From DAHVFK01 sp963755395 (GTDB lineage Bacteria; Pseudomonadota; Gammaproteobacteria; Burkholderiales; SG8-39), in the NCBI GenBank assembly GCA_963755395.1, contig CAVWJJ010000002.1, positions 1,302,001 to 1,366,000 on the forward strand: 64,000 nt of DNA, given 5' to 3'. The position numbers were made by a program, and so were the translations under genes. This document shows positions 16,375-29,440 of this stretch, one piece after another (position 1 is the first letter of the stretch; every line of letters starts with the position of its first letter). The notes under the pieces are model-generated. The model saw only the letters and a list, made by a program, of their open reading frames with translations. It made no database searches and was not told where the DNA came from.

Positions 16375-17661
16375 ATGCAGTTCGCGCCCAGGCCGCTGGC
16401 CGGCACGCAATCGAGCCCCAGTCCGGAAAACCTCTACCACGCCTACCAGCGCACGCGCGCGCTGACGCTGGGCCTGGCCGCGCCGCTGTCGGCGGAGGAC
16501 TGCATGCTGCAGTCGATGCCCGACGCGAGCCCGGTCAAGTGGCACCTCGCGCACACCAGCTGGTTCTTCGAGACCTTCGTGCTCGAGCCGGCGCTGCCGG
16601 GCTTCGCGCCTTACCGGGACGCGTATCGCGAGCTGTTCAACTCGTATTACGTGGCGCTCGGCCGGCGCCATCCGCGGCCCGAGCGCGGCCTGCTGGCGCG
16701 CCCCCCGCTCGAAGAGGTGCTGGCCTACCGCGCGAGCGTCGATGAGCGCGTGCACGCGCTGTTCGCGCGCCACCCGGAGCAGGTCGCGCGCCTGGCCGAC
16801 ACGATCGAGCTCGGCGTCAACCACGAGCAGCAGCACCAGGAGCTGATCCTGACTGACCTCAAGCACGCGCTGTCGCGCAATCCGCTGCTGCCCGCCTACC
16901 AGGCCGCGCGCGCGCGCGCAGGCGCGGCGCCGGCGCCGCTGCGCTGGAGCGCGCTGCCCGACGGCGTGCGCCAGATCGGCCACTCGGGCGAGAGCTTCTC
17001 GTTCGACAACGAGCGCCCGCGCCACCGCGTGTTCGTGGGCGAGTTCGAGATCGCGGAACGCCTCGCGAGCAACGCCGAGTACCTGGCGTTCGTCGCCGAC
17101 GGTGGCTACCGGCGCCCCGAGCTGTGGCTCGCCGAAGGCTGGGACCTGCGCTGCGCCCAGGGCTGGGACGCGCCTCTGTACTGGCTCGCGCGCGACGGCG
17201 GCTGGAGCCAGTTCACGCTCGAGGGCGCATGCGCGCTCGAGCCCGACGAGCCGGTGACGCACGTCAGCTACTATGAGGCCGACGCCTACGCGCGCTGGCG
17301 CGGCGCGCGCTTGCCGACCGAGGCCGAGTGGGAGGTCGTGGCCGCCGTGCGCGAGCCGGCCGGCAACTTCCTCGACAGCGGGCGGCTGCACCCCGCGCCG
17401 GCCGGACCGGGCGCAGGCGGCCAGTTCTATGGCGACGCCTGGGAATGGACCTCGAGCGCTTACGCGCCGTACCCGGGATTCCGCGCGCCCGAGGGCGCGC
17501 TGGGCGAGTACAACGGCAAATTCATGGTGAACCAGTACGTGCTGCGCGGCGGCTCCTGCGCTACGCCGCGCTCGCACATCCGCGCCAGCTACCGCAACTT
17601 CTTTCCCGCGGCGGCGCGCTGGCAGTTCAGCGGCATCCGCCTGGCGCGCGACCCATCCTGA
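16375..17661 (+). CDS. egtB: Ergothioneine biosynthesis protein EgtB (sulfoxide synthase)
   Basis: Nonheme iron enzyme that couples hercynine with a thiol (gamma-glutamylcysteine or cysteine) using O2. Start ATG 16375 is preceded by GAGGAGG; 428 residues, the usual length. N-terminal DinB-like domain carries the iron histidines: H57 in KWHLAHTSWFFET and the HEQQH motif near 149-153. The C-terminal formylglycine-generating-enzyme-like domain shows RLPTEAEWEVV, GDAWEWTSSAYAPYPGF and the signature SHIRASYRNFFPA. The methyltransferase egtD, which supplies hercynine and usually sits next to egtB, is not in the following 1 kb, so the pathway would need an unlinked egtD. Confidence 0.95.
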   Translation: MQFAPRPLAGTQSSPSPENLYHAYQRTRALTLGLAAPLSAEDCMLQSMPDASPVKWHLAHTSWFFETFVLEPALPGFAPYRDAYRELFNSYYVALGRRHPRPERGLLARPPLEEVLAYRASVDERVHALFARHPEQVARLADTIELGVNHEQQHQELILTDLKHALSRNPLLPAYQAARARAGAAPAPLRWSALPDGVRQIGHSGESFSFDNERPRHRVFVGEFEIAERLASNAEYLAFVADGGYRRPELWLAEGWDLRCAQGWDAPLYWLARDGGWSQFTLEGACALEPDEPVTHVSYYEADAYARWRGARLPTEAEWEVVAAVREPAGNFLDSGRLHPAPAGPGAGGQFYGDAWEWTSSAYAPYPGFRAPEGALGEYNGKFMVNQYVLRGGSCATPRSHIRASYRNFFPAAARWQFSGIRLARDPS

Positions 17662-17769
17662 AAGCAGGGGGGGTGTACGACTACGGCCGCGGTATCGGCG
17701 CTGTGCGCGCCACATGATCGACCCGAGCCGTCTCCTGGCGGCGACGTCTTCGTCGGCGACGGATTCGGC

Positions 17770-17964
17770 TTGTCTTACCGGGAGTTGGAGCGCGACGGCA
17801 TGCAGTTCTCGTTCCCGACCATCAGCCCGGCGCCGAGCGCGGCGCGGCAGCGCTGGAGGCTGTCCGAAGACGAATTGCGCGTGGTGTTCGCGCTCGATGT
17901 CGAGCTCAATGCGCTGGGACTCGAAGCCTGGCTCGACGCGACGGCGCGCAACACCGCACGATGA
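17770..17964 (+). CDS. Possible small hypothetical protein
   Basis: TTG 17770 (or ATG 17800) opens 64 (or 54) codons to a stop at 17964, in the same frame as egtB and without stops back to 17662. The end LRVVFALDVELNALGLEAWL looks like a short amphipathic or hydrophobic helix. There is no clear ribosome site and no family recognised. It occupies the 435-base gap between egtB and the SWIB gene, which otherwise holds only a promoter. Confidence 0.3.
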   Translation: MSYRELERDGMQFSFPTISPAPSAARQRWRLSEDELRVVFALDVELNALGLEAWLDATARNTAR

Positions 17965-17990
17965 AAGTCGGCATTTCCCTCTGAAAAGCG

Positions 17991-18019
17991 TTGACATGCT
18001 CCCCGGGATTCGGCATCTT
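17991..18019 (+). promoter_or_regulatory. Candidate sigma-70 promoter of the SWIB gene
   Basis: A perfect TTGACA (17991-17996) is followed after 17 bases by CATCTT (18014-18019), a half-matched -10 box. Transcription would begin near 18026, leaving a leader of about 70 bases before the ATG at 18097. Confidence 0.5.
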
Positions 18020-18096
18020 CTCGTCACCTGCTGCGAGACAGCGGGAGGCAGTTCCGATCGAACAAGAGTTCAGAATCGCTCAGAGGAGAGATGAAG

Positions 18097-18402
18097 ATGG
18101 CAAAGAAGAAGGCCGCGAAGAAACCAGCAAAGAAGAAGTCCGCAGCAAAGCGCAAGCCGAATGCGGCATTCATGAAGCCGATGAACCCGAGCGCGTCGCT
18201 CTCGGCGGTAATCGGCGGCAACGCGATGCCGCGCACCGAGGTGACCAAGAAGATCTGGGCCTACATCAAGCGTAACAATCTGCAGGACAAGAAGAACCGC
18301 CGCATGATCAACGCCGACGACAAGCTCAAGCCCGTGTTCGGCGGCAAGTCGCAGGTTTCGATGTTCGAGATGACCAAGCTGGTCAACAAGCACCTGAAAT
18401 AA
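18097..18402 (+). CDS. SWIB/MDM2-domain protein with Lys/Ala tail
   Basis: A 101-residue basic protein. ATG 18097 is preferred over ATG 18091 because AGAGGAG lies eight bases from the former and only two from the latter. Residues 1-20 are KKAAKK-type, like the gene at 12793; residues about 25-100 are a SWIB domain (SLSAVIGGNAMPRTEVTKKI, WAYIKRNNLQDKKNRRMI, DDKLKPVFGGK, VSMFEMTKLVNKHL). SWIB domains are chromatin-remodeller modules in eukaryotes; in bacteria they occur as single small proteins, also as chlamydial topoisomerase fusions, and may condense DNA. It has its own promoter and an ending hairpin, so it is probably monocistronic and well expressed. Confidence 0.92.
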   Translation: MAKKKAAKKPAKKKSAAKRKPNAAFMKPMNPSASLSAVIGGNAMPRTEVTKKIWAYIKRNNLQDKKNRRMINADDKLKPVFGGKSQVSMFEMTKLVNKHLK

Positions 18403-18419
18403 CGTCACCGGTTATGGTT

Positions 18420-18446
18420 GCTGCCGGAGGCGAAGCCTCCGGCAGC
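18420..18446 (+). terminator. Strong hairpin between SWIB and MFS genes
   Basis: A perfect 12-base stem (GCTGCCGGAGGC and its complement) with a GAA loop lies 18 bases after the SWIB stop and between convergent genes. There is no T-run on either side, so it may be a barrier or a Rho-assisted terminator rather than a classical intrinsic one. It could serve both strands. Confidence 0.6.
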
Positions 18447-18514
18447 CGCCGCCGCGGCCCGCGAGCCGCGCGACAGCAGATCCTCAGACCCCTTCCCCTT
18501 TTCGATCGCGGCCT

Positions 18515-19642
18515 TCAGCGCAGGCGCGCGCGCCAGCCGGCGCCGAGCATGCCCGCCGCCATTGCCAGGAACACCGGCGCCATGCCGAGCGCCGCGCCGA
18601 GCGCGCCGAACACCAGCGGCAGCAGCGTGCTGCTCGTGCTGAGCATCATGGTCCGCACGCCAACCACCTCGCCCTGGCGCCCGGGCGGCGAGGCGGCGTA
18701 GAGCAGCGCCATGATCATCGGCTGCGCGCAGCCGAGGCCGAGCCCGAGCAGGAACGAGAGCGACATCAGCGTCGGCAGGCTGCGCCCGAGCGGAAACAAC
18801 AGGAACGAGGCGCCGGCGATCAGCAGCGCCGCCCTGATCACGCTCCATTCCTTCACCCGGCGCGCGAACGCCGGCATCGCCAGCCGCACCGCGAAGGTCG
18901 CGCCCGCGAACGCGGCCATCACCACCCCGATCGTCGTCGGCGACAGGCCGATGCGCGTGCCGTAGATCGGCGTCGCGAAGCTGAACAGGTCCCAGCCCAT
19001 CGCCAGCAGGCCGCTCACCAGGAACATGGCGCGCAGCCGCGGCTCGCGCAGCAGCTCGCGCAGCCCGCCCGGCGACACCATGCCGAGGCCGCGGTGGCCC
19101 TGCGGCAGGGCGTGGCGCCGCATGACGAACGGCACCAGCGCGATCGCGGGAAAGGCGGCGAGCACGACAAGCGCGGCACGATAGCCGACCGAGTCGATCG
19201 AGAAGCCGGCCAGCATCGGGCCGCAGAAGCCGCCGGTGGAGAAACCGAGCGCGAGCCAGCTGAAATTGCGCGCCCGGTCCTCGGGTCCGCCGAGCGCGCC
19301 GACCATGTTGTTGATCACCACGAAGTACACGCCGAAGCCGGTGCCGATCAGCAGCGCGGCGGGGAACAGCGCGCGCAGGTCGGGCCAGGCGAAAGGCAGC
19401 AGCAGCCCGACGAACACCGACGCGGCCGAGACGGCGATCGGACGAAACACGCCGATGCGATCGACCAGGCGGCCGATCGGCACCGAGATCAGCACCGAGA
19501 GCAGCGCGAACAGCGACATCAGCACGCCGACCGAGAGCGCGCTGGCGCCCTCGTGCAGCGCGAACAGCGACACCGTCACCCGGCTGCCGGCGTAGGCCAG
19601 GTGGTTGAGAACCGTGAACAGGACGACCAGGGGCAGGCGCAC
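18515..19642 (-). CDS. Major facilitator superfamily transporter
   Basis: A 375-residue inner-membrane protein with about 12 hydrophobic helices. The MFS signature between helices 2 and 3 reads IGRLVDRIGVFRP, and a central cytoplasmic loop (RRHALPQGHRGLGMVSPGG) separates the two halves. Family members move drugs, sugars or organic acids with protons; substrate is not predictable here. It is the last gene of the gcvT-gcvH-gcvP-htpX run, ten bases after htpX, and ends near the hairpin at 18420-18446. Intact frame. Confidence 0.85.
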   Translation of the reverse strand: MRLPLVVLFTVLNHLAYAGSRVTVSLFALHEGASALSVGVLMSLFALLSVLISVPIGRLVDRIGVFRPIAVSAASVFVGLLLPFAWPDLRALFPAALLIGTGFGVYFVVINNMVGALGGPEDRARNFSWLALGFSTGGFCGPMLAGFSIDSVGYRAALVVLAAFPAIALVPFVMRRHALPQGHRGLGMVSPGGLRELLREPRLRAMFLVSGLLAMGWDLFSFATPIYGTRIGLSPTTIGVVMAAFAGATFAVRLAMPAFARRVKEWSVIRAALLIAGASFLLFPLGRSLPTLMSLSFLLGLGLGCAQPMIMALLYAASPPGRQGEVVGVRTMMLSTSSTLLPLVFGALGAALGMAPVFLAMAAGMLGAGWRARLR

Positions 19643-19652
19643 CCGCGCGGGC

Positions 19653-20521
19653 TCAGTTGCCGGCGCCGCGCAGCGCGGCGATGCGCTCCTCGATCGGAGG
19701 ATGAGTGGCGAACAGCGCCATCACGCCGCCGCTGCCGCTGATGCCGGAGGCCTTCATGCTCTCGGGCAGCGCGCCGGGCTCGAGCCCGCCCAGGCGCGCG
19801 AGCGCGGCGACCATCGGCTGCGGCGTACCGAGCAGGCGCGCCGAGCCGGCGTCGGCGCGGAATTCGCGCCGGCGCGAGAACCAGGCGACGATGATCGAGG
19901 CGAGCACCCCGAACACGATCTGGCACACGATGACCGTGATGTAGTAGCCCATTCCGACTCCGCGCTCGGTCCTGAACACGACGCGGTCGACGAAGTAGCC
20001 GACGATGCGCGACAGGAACACGACGAAGGTGTTGAGCACGCCCTGGATCAGCGTCAGCGTCACCATGTCGCCGTTGGCGACGTGCGTCACCTCGTGCCCC
20101 AGCACCGCCTCGACCTCGTCGCGGCCCATCGTCTGCACCAGCCCGGTCGATACCGCCACCAGGGCCGAATTCCTGAACGCGCCGGTGGCGAAGGCGTTCG
20201 GCGCGCCCTCGTAGAGCGCCACCTCGGGCATGCCGATGCCGGCGCGCTCGGCGAGGCGCTTGACCGCCTGCACCAGCCAGGACTCGGTCGGGCCTTCCGA
20301 GCCGTCGATCACGCGCGCGCCGGTGGACCACTTGGCGATCGGCTTGGACATCAGCAGCGAGATGAACGCGCCGCCGAAGCCGATCACCACCGAGAACACC
20401 ATCAGTGTGCCGTAGTCGATGCCCTGCTGGCTCAGGAACTGGCCCACGCCCAGCAGGTTGACGACCAGCGACAGCACCAGCAGCACGGCGATGTTGGTGG
20501 CGAGGAACAGGACGATGCGCT

Positions 20522-20525
<4 letters not shown>
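19653..20525 (-). CDS. htpX: Membrane zinc metalloprotease HtpX
   Basis: Inner-membrane M48 protease (290 residues) that degrades damaged membrane proteins, typically under envelope stress control. Two N-terminal helices (VLFLATNIAVLLVLSLVVN; VFSVVIGFGGAFISLLM) precede the zinc motif HEVTH in VLGHEVTHVANGD, with the third ligand in EFRADAGSARLLG. Two further helices follow the HEXXH motif. ATG 20525 overlaps the gcvP stop by ATGA, which would tie its translation to the glycine-cleavage operon, an unusual position for htpX. Confidence 0.95.
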
Positions 20526-23350
<2,825 letters not shown>

Positions 23351-23354
<4 letters not shown>

Positions 23355-23728
23355 TTGAAGCTTTTCTTATAGGCGGCGGCGTCCAGCAGCTGGTCGAGCG
23401 CAGAGGCATCCGCCGGCTTGAGGCGGAACAGCCACACGCCGTAGGGATCCTTGTTCAGCTCGCCCGGCGCATCGTTCAGCGCGCCGTTCGCCGCCACCAC
23501 CTCGCCCGCGAGGGGGGCGTAGACGTCCGAGGCGGCCTTGACCGACTCCACCACCGCCGCGCCGTCGCCGGCGGCGAGCTTGCGCCCCACCTCGGGCAGC
23601 TCGACGTAGACCAGCTCGCCGAGTGATTCCTGGGCGTGGTCGGTGATGCCGACGCTTACCGTGCCGTCGGCCTCGGCGCGCAGCCATTCGTGGGAGGCGG
23701 TGTACTTGAGGTCTGCGGGCACGTTCAT
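23351..23728 (-). CDS. gcvH: Glycine cleavage system H-protein
   Basis: The 125-residue lipoyl carrier that shuttles the aminomethyl group between P-, T- and L-proteins. The lipoylated lysine is in VVESVKAASDVYAPLAGE, and the family opening YTASHEWLRAEADGTVSVGI is present. Start ATG 23728, 15 bases after gcvT. Its TGA overlaps the GTG of gcvP. Intact. Confidence 0.97.
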
Positions 23729-23743
23729 GAAGGTTCTCCGCGT

Positions 23744-24814
<1,071 letters not shown>

Positions 24815-24875
24815 GTGATTCTTTGCGGTCGAGTCAGTTTAGCACTCTCAAGGTTTAGAATCGGCACGCCCCGCC

Positions 24876-25670
24876 ATGTCCGCAACGAATTCCAGCGCCT
24901 ACGCCGCGCTCGACGCGCACCGATACGAATCGAGCGAGCTCACGCGCGGGCCCTGGGATCCCGGCCACCAGCACGCCGGCCCGCCGGTCGCGCTCGCCGG
25001 GCGCGAGATTGCGCGCGCGGCCGGGGCGCTCGGCATGACCCACCTCGCGCGGCTGACCGCCAACCTGCTGCGTCCGGTGCCGCTCGGTCCGCTGCGCATC
25101 GAGCTCGCCACCGACTACGCGGGGCGCAACGTGGCGCATTTCTCGGCCCGCATCCACGGCGAAGGGCGGGAAGTGGCGCGCCTCACCGCGGTGGCGCAGC
25201 GCGAGCTCGCGCTCGAGCTGCCCGCCGTTTTGCTGCCGCAGGCGCCCAGGCCGCCCGGCGAGCTCGAGCCGATCGTTTTTCCGCATCGCGCCGGCACGAT
25301 CGGCTACCACGACCTGGTCGAGCTGCGGGTGGCCGAGGGCACGCTCACGCGCGGGCCGTGCGCGGTCTGGTTCCGCCTGCGCCACCCGCTAGTCGAGGGC
25401 GAGGCGCCCGGCTCGATCGAGCGCGTTGCGGTCGCGGCCGACTCCGGCAACGGCATCAGCGCGGTGCTCGACTTCAAGCGCTACCTATTCGTGAATTCGG
25501 ACTTGACGATCAACTTGCTGCGCCCGGCAAGAGGGGAGTGGATCTGCATCGACGCCCGCACCCTGCTCGGCCCGGGCGGCGGAGGCATCGCCGAGGCGCG
25601 CATCTTCGATACTTCCGGACTGATCGGTCGCTCGACCCAGAGCCTGAACGTCAGGCCGCGCCAGGCCTGA
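24876..25670 (+). CDS. Acyl-CoA thioesterase-family protein (double hot-dog)
   Basis: A 264-residue cytoplasmic protein of the thioesterase-like superfamily related to TesB and acyl-CoA thioesterase II. The N-terminal hot-dog has GPWDPGHQHAGPPVALAGRE, and the C-terminal one has SGNGISAVLDFKRYLFVNSD followed by LTINLLRPARGEWICIDART and DTSGLIGRSTQS. It probably hydrolyses acyl-CoA; chain length unknown. It is divergent from gcvT and ends 3 bases before the convergent diguanylate cyclase. Confidence 0.85.
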   Translation: MSATNSSAYAALDAHRYESSELTRGPWDPGHQHAGPPVALAGREIARAAGALGMTHLARLTANLLRPVPLGPLRIELATDYAGRNVAHFSARIHGEGREVARLTAVAQRELALELPAVLLPQAPRPPGELEPIVFPHRAGTIGYHDLVELRVAEGTLTRGPCAVWFRLRHPLVEGEAPGSIERVAVAADSGNGISAVLDFKRYLFVNSDLTINLLRPARGEWICIDARTLLGPGGGGIAEARIFDTSGLIGRSTQSLNVRPRQA

Positions 25671-25673
25671 GCG

Positions 25674-26918
25674 TCAGTGCGCCACCCGGTTGCGGCCGGC
25701 GTTCTTCGCCCGGTAGAGGGCCGCGTCCGCGGCGCCCACGACTGCGTCCGGCGCGGCAAGCCACTCGCTGGTTGCCGCCACGCCGATGCTCACGGTGACG
25801 GAAGCCTCGCGCGGCGCGCCGTCGCCGTACTGCCGCCGGTCGCGGCGGGCGCGGATCTCGAACCTGTAATGCTCGATGTCCTTGCACAGCGCCTCGGCGT
25901 GGGACAGCGCCTCGGGCAGGCGCAGGCCGGCAAAGATGATCGTGAACTCCTCGCCTCCGTAGCGGTAGGCCCTGCCGCCGCCGCCGACTCGGTGCAGGCG
26001 CGACGCCACCAGCTTGAGCACCTGGTCGCCGACCTCGTGGCCCCAGCTGTCGTTGAAGATCTTGAAGTGATCCACGTCGATCATGGCGATCGCGTAGTGA
26101 TCGTCGAGGCCCATCAGCCTTTCGTTCAGCGCGCGGCGGCCGGGCAGACCGGTCAGCTCGTCGTGGAACGCCATGCGGTAGGAGTCCTGCAGCACGCCCG
26201 CGGTGATGATCACCCCGGCCGCGGTGAACCAGCCGAAAGGCTCGAGCGTGCCGATCGCGTTGCACACGGCGGCGAATGCTGCGAGCGCGCCGGCAAACGC
26301 GGCCTCGATCGTGCCGGTCCTTGTGACCGCGCGCACGACCGTCACGACCAGCGCGAGCGCGATGGCCGCGATGCCGAACTGCGGCATCCGGGATGCGACC
26401 AAGTCGTGCAGCAGCGGCCGATACAGCGCGTCAGTGATCTGGCGGTAGTCGCCGGCGAGAAGCGCGAGCGTCGCGCTGATCTCGAGCAGCAGCAGGATGA
26501 GCCGCCGCGCGCCGTAGCTGTTGAGTGTGCCTCGTTCGGGCAGCACTGACAGCAGTGCAAGATTGAACGGAACGAACAGGCACAGCGCGGCGTACATCGT
26601 GCGGGCGGGAAAGCCCTCCGCCCCGCGCGCCAGGAACAGGGTGAATCCGGCATAGCCGAGCAGCAGCGTAAGGAGCGCGATCAGTGCGCGCCCGCGCTTG
26701 AACGCGAGACTCACGATCAGCCCGGCGCCCAGCGTGAGCCAGGGGCCGAACAGCCGCAGCGGCGCAAGCAGCCCGGGCAGCGCCGGCGTGGCGCGGATCA
26801 GCAGCGCGGCGGCCGCGAGCAAGGCGAGCGGCAGGGCGAAAGTTTCCCACGCCGCGCGCGCGGTCTGGGCGGGCGACGGGGCGGCTGCGACGAACCCCGA
26901 GCTGTCCGTCATGTCCAT
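25674..26918 (-). CDS. Membrane-bound diguanylate cyclase (GGDEF)
   Basis: A 414-residue protein that makes cyclic di-GMP from two GTP. The first 240 residues hold about seven hydrophobic helices, probably a membrane sensor. The GGDEF domain begins at DELTGLPGRRALNERL and has MIDVDHFKIFNDSWGHEVGD and the active-site YRYGGEEF, then VTVSIGVAA and ADAALYRAKNAGRNRV. The inhibitory I-site RxxD, normally five residues before GGEEF, is absent (GGGGRAYRY), so product inhibition is unlikely. It balances the HD-GYP phosphodiesterase at 5087-8455 but is unlinked. Confidence 0.95.
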   Translation of the reverse strand: MDMTDSSGFVAAAPSPAQTARAAWETFALPLALLAAAALLIRATPALPGLLAPLRLFGPWLTLGAGLIVSLAFKRGRALIALLTLLLGYAGFTLFLARGAEGFPARTMYAALCLFVPFNLALLSVLPERGTLNSYGARRLILLLLEISATLALLAGDYRQITDALYRPLLHDLVASRMPQFGIAAIALALVVTVVRAVTRTGTIEAAFAGALAAFAAVCNAIGTLEPFGWFTAAGVIITAGVLQDSYRMAFHDELTGLPGRRALNERLMGLDDHYAIAMIDVDHFKIFNDSWGHEVGDQVLKLVASRLHRVGGGGRAYRYGGEEFTIIFAGLRLPEALSHAEALCKDIEHYRFEIRARRDRRQYGDGAPREASVTVSIGVAATSEWLAAPDAVVGAADAALYRAKNAGRNRVAH

Positions 26919-27001
26919 CGCTCCACGATACCTCGATCGTGCGCCACGGTGCGCGCAATCGAAGCGTCATTGCGACATAGTTGGCTGTCGCCGCAACGCG
27001 A

Positions 27002-28606
27002 CTATTCGCGCAGGAAGGCTGCGCCTTTTTCGGCAATCAGATAGGTCGGCGCGTTGGTGTTGCCCGAGGTGATGCGCGGCATGATCGAGGCGTCGATCAC
27101 GCGCAGGCGGGCGATGCCGTGCACGCGCAGCCGGTCGTCGACCACCGCGAGCGGGTCGCGGCCCATCTTGCAGCTGCCGATCGGGTGAAAAATCGTGGTG
27201 CCGAGCTCTCCTGCGGCTTGTTCCAGGTCTGCGTCGCTTTCAACCTCGACGCCCGGGCGAAATTCTTCGGGCCGGTACTTCGCCAGCGCCTTGGCCGCCA
27301 TGATGCGGCGCGTAAAGCGCATCCCGTCCAGCGCGACCTTGCGGTCCTCGGGAGTCGAGAGGTAGTTGAGCTTGATCTCCGGGTGGGCGGCCGGATCGGG
27401 CGACTTGATCCGCACCCAGCCGCGCGACGACGGACGCAGGTTGCACACGCTCGGCGTGATCGCGGGGAAGCCGTGCAGCGGGTCGCCGAACTTGTCGAGC
27501 GACAGCGGCTGCACGTGCCACTCGATGTTCGGCGTCGGCTGCGACGGGTCGCTGCGGGCGAAGGCGCCCAGCTGCGACGGCGGCATGGTGAGCGGGCCGC
27601 TGCGGAACAGCAGGTACTCGAGCCCCATCGCCGCCTTGCCCCACAGGCTGTTGGCGCGCTCGTTCAGCGTCGGCACGCCGTGCACCCGGTACTGCATGCG
27701 GATCTGCAGGTGGTCGTGCAGGTTCTCGCCCACGCCCGGCAGCTCGTGCAGGAGCTGTATCCCGCTCGATTGGAGCAAAGGCCCGGGACCGACGCCCGAG
27801 AGTTGCAGAATCTGGGGCGATCCGATCGCGCCCGCGGCGAGCACCGTCTCGCGCTTCGCCTCGACGAAGCACTCGCCGTGCTCCGGCATGGTGGAACTCG
27901 ACGCCTTCCGGCGGCGAGGTCTTTCAATCGAAGCTTCGTGACAAGACAATTCGTCAAAACCGTCAGATTCGGCCGCTGCATCACCGGCCGCAAAAAGGCG
28001 TTGGTGGCGCTCCAGCGGCGGCCGCGCTTCTGGTTCATCTGGAAGTAGGCGCAGCCGGCGTTGTCGCCGCGGTTGAACACCTTGATCGGCGCGATGCCGC
28101 ATTCGGCGGCCGCCTCGCGCCAGGCGTCGAGGATCTCCCAGTGCACGCGCGGGTCCTCGACCCGCATCTCGCCCCCGCTACCGTAGCCGTCCACGGCGCC
28201 GTGCTGGTAGTCCTCGAGCCTCTCGAACAGGGGCAGCACCTCGTTCCACGACCAGCCGCGGTTGCCGAGCGAGGCCCAGTGGTCCCAGTCCTCCTTCTGG
28301 CCGCGCATGTAGATCATGGCGTTGATCGACGAGCAGCCGCCCAGCACCCGGCCGCGCGCGTAGTGGATCGAGCGGCGCCGCGAGGTGCTCGTCCGGCTCG
28401 GTCTTGTAGCACCAGTCGGTGCGCGGGTTGGCGATGGTGTAGAGGTAGCCCACCGGGACGTCGATCCAGAACCAGTCGTCGCGGCCCCCGGCCTCGAGCA
28501 GCAGCACCGACTGCGACGGGTCGGCCGAGAGGCGGTTGGCCAGCAGGCAGCCGGCGCTGCCGGCGCCGATGATGACGTAGTCGTAGGCTCCGAATCGCTC
28601 TGTCAT
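27002..28606 (-). CDS. GMC-family FAD oxidoreductase (choline dehydrogenase-like), two frameshifts
   Basis: Glucose-methanol-choline oxidoreductase of about 534 residues. The N-terminus MTERFGAYDYVIIGAGSAG contains the FAD-binding GxGxxG, and LLLEAGG follows. Frame breaks lie near 28375 (after PDEHLA, resuming RRRSIHYARGRVLGGCSSIN) and near 27905 (after LRLKDLA). The C-terminal half shows GAIGSPQILQLSGVGPG, the signature IFHPIGSCKMG with catalytic histidine, and SIMPRITSGNTNAPTYLIAE with the asparagine. It oxidises an alcohol; choline, long-chain alcohol or polyethylene glycol are possible. A low-GC patch surrounds the second break (27890-27965). Confidence 0.88.
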
Positions 28607-28627
28607 GGACCCTCTCCGTGGCCGACT

Positions 28628-28648
28628 ATTCTAGCGAGCCGCTAGAAT
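28628..28648. promoter_or_regulatory. Perfect 21-bp palindrome in a divergent promoter region
   Basis: Half-sites ATTCTAGCG and CGCTAGAAT flank an AGC centre with no mismatch. It lies in the 59-base gap between the divergent GMC oxidoreductase (start 28606) and DUF547 (start 28666) genes, where an operator for both would be expected. A short rho-independent hairpin is less likely because both genes point away. Confidence 0.55.
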
Positions 28649-28665
28649 CGACGACTGACGAGACC

Positions 28666-29430
28666 ATGAACGAGCCCGAATCACCCGCCCTGACCCTGTC
28701 GCGGGCGCTGCAGGCGGCGCGCGAGCGCCATTGCGACGCGCAGGGCCTGCTGTGCGATTACGCCGGGCTGCGCCGCTCGCCCGAGCGCGAGGCGCTCGGC
28801 GCGGCGCTCGCCGGGCTGGAGCGCTTCGATCCCCGCCGCGCGTCGATCCCGGGCCCGATCGGGTTCTGGCTCAACGCCTACAACGCCTGCGCGCTGCTCG
28901 CGGCGCTGGAAGCCTCCCCGGGCCAGGAAGTGCACCGCGTCGAGCGCTTCTTCGAGCGGGCCCGCGTGTGCGTGACGGAGCAGGCCTATTCGCTGGACGA
29001 CATCGAGCACGGCCTGCTGCGCGGCAACGCCCACAAGCACGGCCGCCTGTTCGGGCCGCTGGCGAAGGACGATCCGCGGCTCGCGTTCACGCCGCTCATT
29101 TTCGACGAACGGATCCATTTCGCGCTCTATTCGGCCTGCCGCTCGACGCCGGCGCTGCGGGTCTATCACGCCGGGCAGCTTGAAGCGGAGCTGGAGCAGG
29201 CCAGCCGCGACTATCTGCGCCGCGGCGTGCGGGTCGAGCATGAGGGCGCGGTGGTGATCGCGCCGCCGCAGCTGCGCTGGTACGCGAAAGATTTCGGCGG
29301 CGAGTCCGGCGCGCTCGAGTTCGTGCTGGCGCGGCTCGAGGACGACGCGGCGATCGAGCTGATCGACCGCCGGCAGGGAAGGGTGAAGCTGCGCTACGCC
29401 GAGTTCGAGTGGACGCTCAACGCGCGCTGA
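28666..29430 (+). CDS. DUF547-domain protein
   Basis: A 254-residue protein from ATG 28666; an in-frame GTG at 28618 is upstream but crosses the palindrome, so I reject it. It carries the DUF547 core: GFWLNAYNACALLAALEA near residue 65, DDIEHGLLRG, DPRLAFTPLIFDERIHFAL and SACRSTPALRVYH, with a conserved His-Cys pair (HFALYSACRS) reminiscent of a papain-like active site. Function in bacteria is not established. Divergent from the GMC gene. Confidence 0.85.
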   Translation: MNEPESPALTLSRALQAARERHCDAQGLLCDYAGLRRSPEREALGAALAGLERFDPRRASIPGPIGFWLNAYNACALLAALEASPGQEVHRVERFFERARVCVTEQAYSLDDIEHGLLRGNAHKHGRLFGPLAKDDPRLAFTPLIFDERIHFALYSACRSTPALRVYHAGQLEAELEQASRDYLRRGVRVEHEGAVVIAPPQLRWYAKDFGGESGALEFVLARLEDDAAIELIDRRQGRVKLRYAEFEWTLNAR

Positions 29431-29440
29431 TGCGCGCGCC

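Noticed and set aside
24815..24875. Glycine riboswitch upstream of gcvT
   Set aside because: Only 61 bases separate gcvT from the divergent thioesterase gene; a glycine aptamer needs more, and no conserved core is seen.
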